Source: Sipunculus nudus
Taxonomy: Eukaryota > Annelida > Sipuncula > Golfingiida > Sipunculidae
Assembly (NCBI GenBank): GCA_026874595.1
Contig: CM049318.1
Coordinates: 56,959,750 to 57,023,749 of the forward strand
DNA: 64,000 nucleotides
Direction of reading: 5' to 3'
Positions within the stretch are counted from its first letter, which is position 1. Every line of letters begins with the position of its first letter. Below are positions 1-14,200 of this stretch, in pieces. Position numbers and translations under genes: made by a program. The notes beneath the pieces are model-generated. The model was not told where the DNA came from, searched no databases, and worked only from the letters and a program-made list of their open reading frames with translations.

Positions 1-882
1 TATCAGCCTTGTTATCTCCACGAACAAAGATTCCGGGATTATGTAATCAGCCTTTTAACCTCCACGAACTAAGGTAACCAGGATTATGAGATCAGCCTTT
101 TAACCTCCACGAATAAAGGTAGCCAGGATTATGGGATCAGCCTTGTTACTACCACGAAGAATGATAGCCAGGATTATGTGATCAGCCTTATCACCTCCAC
201 GAACGAAGGTAGCCAGGATTATGTGAAAAGCCTTGTAACCTGCGCGGACGAATGTAGCCAGGCTTCTATGATAAGCGTTGTTACCTCAACGAACAAAGGT
301 AGCGAGGATTATGTGATCAGACTTGTTACCTCCACGAACAAAGGTAGCCAGGATTATATGATCAGCCTTGTTACTTTCACGAAGAAAGGTAGCCAGGTTT
401 ATGTAATCAGTCTTGTAACCTTTACGAAAAAAAGGTAGCCAGGATTATGTGATCAGCCGTGTTACCTCCTCGAACAAAGGTAGCCAGTATTATGTTATCA
501 GCCTTGTTTCTCCACGAACAAAGATTCCGGGATTACGTAATCAGCCTTTTAACCTCCACGAACTAAGGTAACCAGGATTATGAGATCAGCCTTGTTACCT
601 CCACGAATAAAGGTAGCCAGGATTATGGGATCAGCCTTGTTACCTCCACGAAGAATGATGGCCAGGATTATGTGATCAGCCTTATCACCTCCACGAACGA
701 AGGTAGCCAGGATTATGTGAAAAGCCTTGTAACCTGCGCGGACGAAGGTAGCCAGGCTTCTGTGATAAGCGTTGTTACCTCACGGAACAAAGGTAGCCAG
801 GATTATGTGATCAGACTTGTTATCTCCACGAACAAAGGTAGCCAGGATAATGTGTTAAGACTTGTTACCTCCACGAATAAAG

Positions 883-3800
883 GTAACCAGGATTATATGA
901 TCAGCCTTGTTACTTCCACGAACAAAGGTTGCCAGGATTATGTAATCAGTATTGTTACCTTCACGAAAAAAAGGTAGCCAGGATTATGTGAGCAGCTGTG
1001 TTACCTCCTCGAACAAAGGTTGCCAGGATTATGTGACCAGCCTTGTTGTATCCACGAACAAAGGTGCCGGGATTATGTAATCAGCCTTGTTATATCCACG
1101 AACAAAGTTGTCGGGATTATGTAATCAGCCTTCTTACCTCCACGAAGAAAGGTAGCCATGATTATGTGATCAGCCTTGTTACCTCCGAGGAGAATGGTTG
1201 CCAGGATTATGTGATCAGCCTTATCACCTCCACGAACGAAGGTAGCCAGGATTATGTGAAAAGCCTTGTAACCTGCGCGGACGAAGGTAGCCAGGCTTCT
1301 GTGATGAGCGTTGTTAGCTCAACGAACAAAGGTAGCCAGGATTATGTGATCAGACTTGTTACCTCCACCAACAAAGGTAGCCAGGATAATGTGTTAAAAC
1401 TTGTTATCTCCACGAATACAGGTAGCAAGGATTATATGATCAGCCTTGTTACTTCCACAAACAAAGGTAGCCAGGATTATGTAATCAGTCTTGTTACCTT
1501 CACGAACAAAGGTAGCTAGGATTATGTGATCAGCCTTGTTACCTCCTCGAACAATGGTAGCCCGGATTATATGATCAGCCTTGTTGTATCCACGAACAAA
1601 GGTGTCGGGATTATGTAATCAGCCTTGTTAGGTCCACGAACAAAGGTAGCCAGGATTATGTGATCAGACTTGTTACCTTCACGGGCAAAGGTGGCCAGGA
1701 TTATGTAATCAGCCTTGTTACCTCCACGAAGAAAGGTAGCCAGGATTATGTGATCAGCCTTGTTACCTCCGAGGAGAAAGGTTGCCAGGATTATGTGATC
1801 AGCCTTGTTATATCCACGAACAAAGGTGCCGGGATTATGTAATCAGCCTTGTAAGCTTCACGAACAAAGGTAACCAGGATTATGTGATCAGACTTGTTAC
1901 CTCCTGCAACAAAGGTAGCCAGGATTATGTGATAAGCCTTGTTAGCTCCACGAACAAAGGTAGCTAGTATTATGTTATCAGCCTTGTTGCCTCCACCAAG
2001 AAAAATAGCCATGATTAAGTGATCAGCCTTGTGACTTCCACGAACACAGGTAGCCAGGATTATGTGATCAGTCTTGTTACCTCCACGAACAAAGGTAGCC
2101 AGGATTATGTGATCAGCCTTGTTACAACCACGAATAAAGGTAGCCAGGATTATGTGTATCAGCCTTGCTACATCCACGAACAATGGTAACCAGGATTATG
2201 TGATCAGCCATGTTACCTCCTCGAACAAAGGTAGCCAGGATTATGTGATTAGCCTTGTTACCTCCACCAAGAAAAATAGCCAGGATTATGTGATCAGCCT
2301 TGCTACTTCCACGAAGAAAGGTAGCCAGGATTATGTGATCAGCCTTGTTACCTCCACGAACAAAGGTAACCAGGATTATGTGATCAGCCTTGTTACCCCC
2401 ACCAAGAAAAATAGCCATGATTATGTGATCAGCCTTGTGACTTCCACGAACAAAGGTAGACAGAAAATATGTGATCAATCTTGTTACCTCCACGAACAAA
2501 GGTAGCCAGGATTATGTGATCAGCCATGTTACCTCCACGGACAAAGGTAGCCAGGATTATGTGATCAGCCTTGTTACTTCCACGAAGAAAGGTAGCCAGG
2601 ATTATGTGATCAGCCTTGTTACCTCCACGAACAAAGGTAGCCAGATTTATGTGATAATCCTTGTTACCTCCAAGAACAAAGGTAGCCAGTATTATGTTTT
2701 CAGCCTTGTTATCTCCACGAACAAAGATTCCGGGATTATGTAATCAGCCTTTTAACCTCCATGAACTAAGGTAACCAGGATTATGAGATCAGCCTTGTTA
2801 CCTCCACGAATAAAGGTAACCAGGATTATATGATCAGCCTTGTTACTTCCACGAACAAAGGTTGCCAGGATTATGTAATCAGTATTGTTACCTTCACGAA
2901 AAAAAGGTAGCCAGGATTATGTGAGCAGCTGTGTTACCTCCTCGAACAAAGGTTGCCAGGATTATGTGACCAGCCTTGTTGTATCCACGAACAAAGGTGC
3001 CGGGATTATGTAATCAGCCTTGTTATATCCACGAACAAAGTTGTCGGGATTATGTAATCAGCCTTCTTACCTCCACGAAGAAAGGTAGCCATGATTATGT
3101 GATCAGCCTTGTTACCTCCGAGGAGAATGGTTGCCAGGATTATGTGATCAGCCTTATCACCTCCACGAACGAAGGTAGCCAGGATTATGTGAAAAGCCTT
3201 GTAACCTGCGCGGACGAAGGTAGCCAGGCTTCTGTGATGAGCGTTGTTAGCTCAACGAACAAAGGTAGCCAGGATTATGTGATCAGACTTGTTACCCCCA
3301 CTAACAAAGGTAGCCAGGATAATGTGTTAAAACTTGTTATCTCCACGAATACAGGTAGCAAGGATTATATGATCAGCCTTGTTACTTCCACAAACAAAGG
3401 TAGCCAGGATTATGTAATCAGTCTTGTTACCTTCACGAACAAAGGTAGCCAGGATTATGTGATCAGCCTTGTTACCTCCTCGAACAATGGTAGCCCGGAT
3501 TATATGATCAGCCTTGTTGTATCCACGAACAAAGGTGTCGGGATTATGTAATCAGCCTTGTTAGGTCCACGAACAAAGGTAGCCAGGATTATGTGATCAG
3601 ACTTGTTACCTTCACGGGCAAAGGTGGCCAGGATTATGTAATCAGCCTTGTTACCTCCACGAAGAAAGGTAGCCAGGATTATGTGATCAGCCTTGTTACC
3701 TCCGAGGAGAAAGGTTGCCAGGATTATGTGATCAGCCTTGTTATATCCACGAACAAAGGTGCCGGGATTATGTAATCAGCCTTGTAAGCTTCACGAACAA

Positions 3801-4748
3801 AGGTAGCCAGGATTATGTGATCAGACTTGTTACCTCCTGCAACAAAGGTAGCCAGGATTATGTGATAAGCCTTGTTAGCTCCACGAACAAAGGTAGCTAG
3901 TATTATGTTATCAGCCTTGTTGCCTCCACCAAGAAAAATAGCCATGATTAAGTGATCAGCCTTGTGACTTCCACGAACACAGGTAGCCAGGATTATGTGA
4001 TCAGTCTTGTTACCTCCACGAACAAAGGTAGCCAGGATTATGTGATCAGCCTTGTTACAACCACGAATAAAGGTAGCCAGGATTATGTGTATCAGCCTGG
4101 CTACATCCACGAACAATGGTAACCAGGATTATGTGATCAGCCATGTTACCTCCTCGAACAAAGGTAGCCAGGATTATGTGATTAGCCTTGTTACCTCCAC
4201 CAAGAAAAATAGCCAGGATTATGTGATCAGCCTTGCTACTTCCACGAAGAAAGGTAGCCAGGATTATGTGATCAGCCTTGTTACCTCCACGAACAAAGGT
4301 AACCAGGATTATGTGATCAGCCTTGTTACCCCCACCAAGAAAAATAGCCATGATTATGTGATCAGCCTTGTGACTTCCACGAACAAAGGTAGACAGAAAA
4401 TATGTGATCAATCTTGTTACCTCCACGAACAAAGGTAGCCAGGATTATGTGATCAGCCATGTTACCTCCACGGACAAAGGTAGCCAGGATTATGTGATCA
4501 GCCTTGTTACTTCCACGAAGAAAGGTAGCCAGGATTATGTGATCAGCCTTGTTACCTCCACGAACAAAGGTAGCCAGATTTATGTGATAATCCTTGTTAC
4601 CTCCAAGAACAAAGGTAGCCAGTATTATGTTTTCAGCCTTGTTATCTCCACGAACAAAGATTCCGGGATTATGTAATCAGCCTTTTAACCTCCATGAACT
4701 AAGGTAACCAGGATTATGAGATCAGCCTTGTTACCTCCACGAATAAAG
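883..4748. repeat. Higher-order repeat, two copies of 1,933 bp
   Basis: Two near-identical copies, about 883-2815 and 2816-4748. Landmarks recur at a constant offset of 1,933: 1043 and 2976, 1660 and 3593, 2119 and 4052, 2471 and 4404. The copies differ at only a handful of bases. 1,933 is 43 monomers minus 2 bases, which fits the two 44-base monomers (GGTGCCGGG form and relatives) not compensated by longer ones. The low divergence implies a recent segmental duplication by unequal exchange, or an assembly effect that long reads could exclude. Confidence 0.85.
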
Positions 4749-7700
4749 GTAGCCAGGATTATGTGATCAGCCGTCTTACCTCCACGAAGAATGGTAGCCA
4801 GGATTATGTGATCAGCCTTATCACCTCCACGAACGAAGGTAGCCAGGATTATGTGAAAAGCCTTGTAACCTGCGCGGACGAAGGTAGCCAGGCTTCTGTG
4901 ATAAGCATTGTTACCTCAACGAAGAAAGGTAGCCAGGATTATGTGATCAGAATTGTTACCTCTACGAATAAAGGTAGCCAGGATTATATGATCAGCCTTG
5001 TTACTTCCACGAACAAAGGTAGCCAGGATTATGTAATCAGTCTTGTTACCTTCACGAAAAAAAGGTAGCCAGGATTATGTGATCAGCCTTGTTACCTCCT
5101 CGAACAAAGGTAGCCAGGATTATGTGATCAGCCTTGTTGTATCCACGAACAAAAGTGCCGAGATTATGTAATCAGCCTTGTTATATCCACGAACAAATGG
5201 GCCGGGATTATGTAATCAGCCTTGTTAGCTCCACGAACAAAGGTAGCCATGATTATGTGATCAGACGTGTTACCTCCACGAACAAAGGTAGCCAGGATTA
5301 TGTGATAAGCCTTGTTAGCTCCACGAACAAAGGTAGCCAGTATTTATTATCAGCCCGGTTACCTCCACCTAGAGAAATAGCCATGATTAAGTGATCAGCC
5401 TTGTGACTACCACGAAGAAAGGTAGCCAGGATTATGTGATCAGTCTTGTTACCTCCACGAACAAAGGTAGCCAGGATTATGTGATCAGCCATGTTACCTC
5501 TTCGAACAAAGGTAGCCAGGATTATGTGATCAGCCTTGTTACCTCCACGAACAAAAGTAGCCAGGATTATGTGATAATCATTGTTAACTCCAAGAACAAA
5601 GGTAGCCAGTATTATGTTATCAGCCTTGTTATCTCCACGAACAAAGATTCCGAGATTATGTTATCCGCCTTTTAACCTCAACGAACTAATGTAACCAGTA
5701 TTATGTAATCAGCCTTTTAACCTCCACGAACTAAGGTAACCAGGATTATGAGATCAGCCTTGTTACCTCCACGAATAAAGGTAGATAGGATTATGTGATC
5801 AGCCTTGTTACCTCCACGAAGAATGGTAGCCAGCATTATGTGATCAGCCTTATCACCGTTACGAACGAAGGTAGCCAGGATTATATGAAAAGCCTTGTAA
5901 CCTGCGCGGACTAAAGTAGCCAGGCTTCTGTGATAAGCGTTGTTACCTCAACGAACAAAGGTAACCAGGATTATGTGATCAGCCTTGTTACTTCCACGAA
6001 CAAAGTTAGCCAGGATTATGTGATCAGCCTTGTTATCTCCACGAAGAAAGGTAGCCAGGATTATGTGATCAGCCTTGGTACTTCCACTAACAAAGGTAGC
6101 TAGGATTATGTGATCAGCCTTGTTACCTCCACGGACAAAGGTAGCCAGGATTATGTAATCAGTCTTGTTACCTCCACGAAGAAAGGTAGCCAGGATTATG
6201 TGATCAGCCTTGTTACCTCCGAGGAGAAAGGTAGCCAGGATTATGTAATCAGTCTTGTTACCTCCACCAAGAAAGGTAGCCAGGATTATGTGATCAGCCT
6301 TGTTACCTCCGAGGAGAAAGGTTGCCAGGATTATGTGATCAACCTTGTTATATCCACGAACAAAGGTGCCGGGATTATGTGATCAGCCTTGTTACCTCCA
6401 CGAACAAAGGTAGCCAGGATAATGTGTTAAGACTTGTTACCTCCACGAATAAAGGTAGCCAGGATTATGTGATCAGCCTTGTTACCTCCTCGAACAAAGG
6501 TAGCCAGGATTATGTGATCAGACTTGTTACCTCCACGAACAAAGGTAGCCAGGATTATATGATCAGCCTTGTTACTTTCACGAAGAAAGGTAGCCAGGAT
6601 TATGTAATCAGTCTTGTTACCTTCACGAAAAAAAGGTAGCCAGGATTATGTGATCAGCCGTGTTACCTCCTCGAACAAAGGTAGCCAGTATTATGTTATC
6701 AGCCTTGTTATCTCCACGAACAAGGATTCCGGGATTATGTAATCAGCCTTTTAACCTCCACGAACTAAGGTAACCAGGATTATGAGATCAGCCTTGTTAC
6801 CTCCACGAATAAAGGTAGCCAGGATTATGGGATCAGCCTTGTTACCTCCACGAAGAATGATAGCCAGGATTATGTGATCAGCCTTATCACCTCCACGAAC
6901 GAAGGTAGCCAGGATTATGTGAAAAGCCTTGTAACCTGAGCGGACGAAGGTAGCCAGGCTTCTGTGATAAGCGTTGTTACCTCACGGAACAAAGGTAGCC
7001 AGGATTATGTGATCAGACTTGTTATCTCCACGAACAAAGGTAGCCAGGATAATGTGTTAAGACTTGTTACCTCCACGAATAAAGGTAGCCAGGATTATAT
7101 GATCAGCCTTGTTACTTCCACGAACAAAGGTAGCCAGGATTATGTAATCAGTATTGTTACCTTCACGAAAAAAAGGTAGCCAGGATTATGTGAGCAGCTG
7201 TGTTACCTCCTCGAACAAAGGTTGCCAGGATTATGTGACCAGCCTTGTTGTATCCACGAACAAATGTGCCGGGATTATGTAATCAGCCTTGTTATATCCA
7301 CGTACAAAGTTGTCGGGATTATGTAATCAGCCTTCTTACCTCCACGAAGAAAGGTAGCCATGATTAAGTGATCAGCCTTGTTACGTCCGAGGAGAATTGT
7401 TGCCAGGATTATGTGATCAGCCTTATCACCTCCACGAACGAAGGTAGCCAGGATTATGTGAAAAGCCTTGTAACCTGCGCGGACGAAGGTAGCCAGGCTT
7501 CTGTGATAAGCGTTGTTACCTCAACGAATAAAGGTAGCCAGGATTATGTGATCAGACTTGTTACCTCCACGAACAAAGGTTGCCAGGATAATGTGTTAAA
7601 ACTTGTTATCTCCACGAATACAGGTAGCAAGGATTATATGATCAGCCTTGTAACTTCCACGAACAAAGGTAGCCAGGATTATGTAATCAGTCTTGTTACC

Positions 7701-8220
7701 TTCACGAACAAAGGTAGCCAGGATTATGTGATCAGCCTTGTTACCTCCTCGAACAATGGTAGCCAGGATTATATGATCAGCCTTGTTGTATCCACGAACA
7801 AAGGTTTCGGGATTATGTAATCAGGCTTCTTAGCTCCACGAACAAAGGTAGCCAGGATTATGTGATCAGACTTGTTACCTCCACGGGCAAAGGTGGCCAG
7901 GATTATGTAATCAGCCTTGTTACCTCCACGAAGAAAGGTAGCCAGGATTATGTGATCAGCCTTGTTACCTCCGAGTAGAAAGGTTGCCAGGATTATGTGA
8001 TCAGCCTTGTTATATCCACGAACAAAGGTGCCGGGATTATGTAATCAGCCCTGTAAGCTTCACGAACAAAGGTAGCCAGGATTATGTGATCAGACTTGTT
8101 ACCTCCTGCAACAAAGGTAGCCAGGATTATGTGATAAGCCTTGTTAGCTCCACGACCAAAGGTAGCTAGTATTATGTTATCAGCCTTGTTACCTCCACCA
8201 AGAAAAATAGCCATGATTAA

Positions 8221-11200
8221 GTGATCAGCCTTGTTACATTCACGCAGATAGGTAGCCAGGATTATGAGATCAGCCTTGTTACCTCCACGAACAAAGGTAG
8301 CCAGGATTATGTGATAATCCTTGTTACCTCTAATAACAAAGGTAGCCAGTATTATGTTATCAGCCTTGTTATCTCCACGAACAAAGATTCAGGAATTATG
8401 TAATCAGCCTTTTAACCTCCACGAACTAAGGTAACCAGGATTATGAGATCAGCCTTGTTACCTCCACGAATAAAGGTAGCCAGGATTATGGGATCAGCCG
8501 TGTTACCTCCACGAAGAATGGTAGCCAGGATTATGTGATCAGCCTTATCACCTCCACGAACGAAGGTAGCCAGGATTATGTGAAAAGCCTTGTAACCTGA
8601 GCGGACGAAGGTAGCCAGGCTTCTATGATAAGCGTTGTTACCTCAACGAACAAAGGTATCCAGGATTATGTGATCAGACTTGTTACCTCAACGAACAAAG
8701 GTAGCCAGGATAATGTGTTAAGACTTGTTACCTCCACGAATAAAGGTAGCCAGGATTATATGATCAGCCTTGTTAATTCCGCGAACCAAGGTAGCCAGGA
8801 TTATGTAATTAGTCTTGTTACCTTCACGAAAAAAAAAGGTAGCCAGGATTATGTGATCAACCTTGTGACCTCCTCGAACAAAGGTGGCCAGGATTATGTG
8901 ATCAGCCTTGTTGTGTCCACGAACAAAGGAGCCGGGATCATGTAATCAGCCTTGTTATATCCACGAACAAAGGTGTCGGGATTATGTAATCAGCCTTGTT
9001 ACCTCCACGAAGAAAGGTAGCCAGGATTATGTGATCAGCCTTGTTACCTCCGAGTAGAAAGGTTGCCAGGATTATGTGATCAGCCTTGTTATATCCACGA
9101 ACAAAGGTGCCGGGAGTATGTAATCAGCCTTGTTAGCTCCACGAACAAAGGCAGAGAGGATTATGTGATCAGACTTGTTACCTCCTGGAACAAAGGTAGC
9201 CAGGATTATGTGATAAGCCTTGTTAGCTCCACGAACAAAGTTAGCCAGTATTATGTTATCAGCCCTGTTACCTCCACCAAGAAAAATAGCCATGATTAAG
9301 TGATCAGCCTTGTGACTTCCACGAACAAAGGTAGCCAGGATTATGTGATCAGTCTTGTTACCTCCAAGAACAAAGGTAGCCAGGATTATGTGATCAGCCT
9401 TGTTACTTCGACGAACAAAGGTAGCCAGGATTATGTGATCAGCCTTGTTACCTCCACGAACATAAGTAGCCAGGATTATGTGATCAGCCTTCTTATCTCC
9501 ACGAAGAAAGGTAGCCATGATTATGTGATCAGCCTTGTTACGTCCGAGGAGAATGGTTGCCAGGATTATGTGATCAGCCTTATCACCTCCACGAACGAAG
9601 GTAGCCAGGATTATGTGAAAAGCCTTGTAACCTGCGCGGACGAAGGTAGCCAGGCTTCTGTGATAAGCGTTGTTACCTCAACGAATAAAGGTAGCCAGGA
9701 TTATGTGATCAGACTTGTTACCTCCACGAACAAAGGTAGCCAGGATAATGTGTTAAAATTTGTTATCTCCACGAATACAGGTAGCAAAGATTATATGATC
9801 AGCCCTGTTATTTCCACGAACAAAGGTAGCCAGAATTATGTAATCAGTCTTGTTACCTTCACGAACAAAGGTAGCCAGGATTATGTGATCAGCCTTGTTA
9901 CCTCCTCGAACAATGGTAGCCAGGATTATATGATCAGCCTTGTTGTATCCACGAAAAAAGGTTTCGGGATTATGTAATCAGCCTTGTTAGCTCCACGAAC
10001 AAAGGTAGCCAGGATTATGTGATCAGACTTGTTACCTCCACAGGCAAAGGTGGCCAGGATTATGTAATCAGCCTTGTTACCTCCACGAAGAAAGGTAGCC
10101 AGGATTATGTGATCAGCCTTGTTACCTCCGAGTAGAAAGGTTGCCAGGATTATGTGATCAGCCTTGTTATATCCACGAACAAAGGTGCCGGGATTATGTA
10201 ATCAGCCTTGTAAGCTTCACGAACAAAGGTAGCCAGGATTGTGTGATCAGACTTGTTACCTCCTGCAACAAAGGTAGCCAGGATTATGTGATAAGCCTTG
10301 TTAGCTCCACGACCAAAGGTAGCTAGTATTATGTTATCAGCCTTGTTACCTCCACCAAGAAAAATAGCCATGATTAAGTGATCAGCCTTGTGATTTCCAC
10401 GAACAAAGGTAGCCAGGATTATGTGATCAGTCTTGTTACCTCCACGAACAAAGGTAGCCAGGATTATGTGATCATCCTTGTTACCTCCACGAAGAAAGGT
10501 AGCCAGGATTATGTGTATCAGCCTTGCTACTTCCACGAACAATGGTAGCCAGGATTATGTGATCAGCCATGTTACCTCCTCGAACAAAGGTAGCCAGGAT
10601 TATGTGATTAGCCTTGTTACCTCCACCAAGAAAAATAGCCATGATTATGTGATCAGCCTTGTTACTTCCACGAAGATAGGTAGCCAGGATTATGAGATCA
10701 GCCTTGTTACCTCCACGAACAAAGGTAGCCAGGATTATGTGATAATCCTTGTTACCTCCAATAACAAAGGTAGCCAGTATTATGTTATCAGCCTTGTTAT
10801 CTCCACGAACAAAGATTCCGGGATTATGTAATCAGCCTTTTAACCTCCACGAACTAAGGTAACCAGGATTATGAGATCAGCCTTGTTACCTCCACGAATA
10901 AAGGTAGCCAGGATTATGTGATCAGCCGTGTTACCTCCACGAAGAATGGTAGCCAGGATTATGTGATCAGCCTTATCACCTCCACGAACGAAGGTAGCTA
11001 GGATTATGTGAAAAGCCTTGTAACCTGAGCGGACGAAGGTAGCCAGGCTTCTGTGATAAGCGTTGTTACCTCAAAGAACAAAGTTAGCCAGGATTATGTG
11101 ATCAGACTTGTTACCTCCACGAACAAAGGTAGCCAGGATAATGTGTTAAGACTTGTTACCTCCACGAATAAAGGTAGCCGGGATTATATGATCAGCCTTG

Positions 11201-14200
11201 TTAATTCCACGAACCAAGGTAGCCAGGATTATGTAATCAGTCTTGTTACCTTCACGAAAAAAAGGTAGCCAGGATTATGTGATCAGCCTTGTGACCTCCT
11301 CGAACAAAGGTAGCCAGGATTATGTGATCAGCCTTGTTGTATCCACGAACAAAGGTGCCGGGATTATGTAATCAGCCTTGTTAGCTCCACGGACAAAGGT
11401 AGAGAGGATTATGTGATCAGACTTGTTACCTGCTGGAACAAAGGTAGCCAGGATTATGTGATAAGCCTTGTTAGCTTCACGAACAAAGGTAGCCAGTATT
11501 ATGTTATCAGCCCTGTTACCTCCACCAAGAAAAATAGCCATGATTAAGTGATCAGCCTTGTGACTTCCACGAACAAAGGTAGCCAGGATTATGTGATCAG
11601 TCTTGTTACCTCCAAGAACAAAGGTAGCCAGGATTATGTGATCAGCCTTGTTACTTCGACGAACAAAGGTAGCCAGGATTATGTGATCAGCCTTGTTACC
11701 TCCACGAACATAAGTAGCCAGGATTATGTGATCAGCCTTCTTATCTCCACGAAGAAAGGTAGCCATGATTATGTGATCAGCCTTGTTACGTCCGAGGAGA
11801 ATGGTTGCCAGGATTATGTGATCAGCCTTATCACCTCCACGAACGAAGGTAGCCAGGATTATGTGAAAAGCCTTGTAACCTGCGCGGACGAAGGTAGCCA
11901 GGCTTCTGTGATAAGCGTTGTTACCTCAACGAATAAAGGTAGCCAGGATTATGTGATCAGACTTGTTACCTCCACGAACAAAGGTAGCCAGGATAATGTG
12001 TTAAAATTTGTTATCTCCACGAATACAGGTAGCAAGGATTATATGATCAGCCCTGTTATTTCCACGAACAAAGGTAGCCAGAATTATGTAATCAGTCTTG
12101 TTACCTTCACGAACAAAGGTAGCCAGGATTATGTGATCAGCCTTGTTACCTCCTCGAACAATGGTAGCCAGGATTATATGATCAGCCTTGTTGTATCCAC
12201 GAAAAAAGGTTTCGGGATTATGTAATCAGCCTTGTTAGCTCCACGAACAAAGGTAGCCAGGATTATGTGATCAGACTTGTTACCTCCACAGGCAAAGGTG
12301 GCCAGGATTATGTAATCAGCCTTGTTACCTCCACGAAGAAAGGTAGCCAGGATTATGTGATCAGCCTTGTTACCTCCGAGTAGAAAGGTTGCCAGGATTA
12401 TGTGATCAGCCTTGTTATATCCACGAACAAAGGTGCCGGGATTATGTAATCAGCCTTGTAAGCTTCACGAACAAAGGTAGCCAGGATTGTGTGATCAGAC
12501 TTGTTACCTCCTGCAACAAAGGTAGCCAGGATTATGTGATAAGCCTTGTTAGCTCCACGACCAAAGGTAGCTAGTATTATGTTATCAGCCTTGTTACCTC
12601 CACCAAGAAAAATAGCCATGATTAAGTGATCAGCCTTGTGATTTCCACGAACAAAGGTAGCCAGGATTATGTGATCAGCCTTGTTACCTCCGAGTAGAAA
12701 GGTTGCCAGGATTATGTGATCAGCCTTGTTATATCCACGAACAAAGGTGCCGGGATTATGTAATCAGCCTTGTAAGCTTCACGAACAAAGGTAGCCAGGA
12801 TTGTGTGATCAGACTTGTTACCTCCTGCAACAAAGGTAGCCAGGATTATGTGATAAGCCTTGTTAGCTCCACGACCAAAGGTAGCTAGTATTATGTTATC
12901 AGCCTTGTTACCTCCACCAAGAAAAATAGCCATGATTAAGTGATCAGCCTTGTGATTTCCACGAACAAAGGTAGCCAGGATTATGTGATCAGTCTTGTTA
13001 CCTCCACGAACAAAGGTAGCCAGGATTATGTGATCATCCTTGTTACCTCCACGAAGAAAGGTAGCCAGGATTATGTGTATCAGCCTTGCTACTTCCACGA
13101 ACAATGGTAGCCAGGATTATGTGATCAGCCATGTTACCTCCTCGAACAAAGGTAGCCAGGATTATGTGATTAGCCTTGTTACCTCCACCAAGAAAAATAG
13201 CCATGATTATGTGATCAGCCTTGTTACTTCCACGAAGATAGGTAGCCAGGATTATGAGATCAGCCTTGTTACCTCCACGAACAAAGGTAGCCAGGATTAT
13301 GTGATAATCCTTGTTACCTCCAATAACAAAGGTAGCCAGTATTATGTTATCAGCCTTGTTATCTCCACGAACAAAGATTCCGGGATTATGTAATCAGCCT
13401 TTTAACCTCCACGAACTAAGGTAACCAGGATTATGAGATCAGCCTTGTTACCTCCACGAATAAAGGTAGCCAGGATTATGTGATCAGCCGTGTTACCTCC
13501 ACGAAGAATGGTAGCCAGGATTATGTGATCAGCCTTATCACCTCCACGAACGAAGGTAGCTAGGATTATGTGAAAAGCCTTGTAACCTGAGCGGACGAAG
13601 GTAGCCAGGCTTCTGTGATAAGCGTTGTTACCTCAAAGAACAAAGTTAGCCAGGATTATGTGATCAGACTTGTTACCTCCACGAACAAAGGTAGCCAGGA
13701 TAATGTGTTAAGACTTGTTACCTCCACGAATAAAGGTAGCCGGGATTATATGATCAGCCTTGTTAATTCCACGAACCAAGGTAGCCAGGATTATGTAATC
13801 AGTCTTGTTACCTTCACGAAAAAAAGGTAGCCAGGATTATGTGATCAGCCTTGTGACCTCCTCGAACAAAGGTAGCCAGGATTATGTGATCAGCCTTGTT
13901 GTATCCACGAACAAAGGTGCCGGGATTATGTAATCAGCCTTGTTAGCTCCACGGACAAAGGTAGAGAGGATTATGTGATCAGACTTGTTACCTGCTGGAA
14001 CAAAGGTAGCCAGGATTATGTGATAAGCCTTGTTAGCTCCACGAACAAAGGTAGCCAGTATTATGTTATCAGCCCTGTTACCTCCACCAAGAAAAATAGC
14101 CATGATTAAGTGATCAGCCTTGTGACTTCCACGAACAAAGGTAGCCAGGATTATGTGATCAGTCTTGTTACCTCCAAGAACAAAGGTAGCCAGGATTATG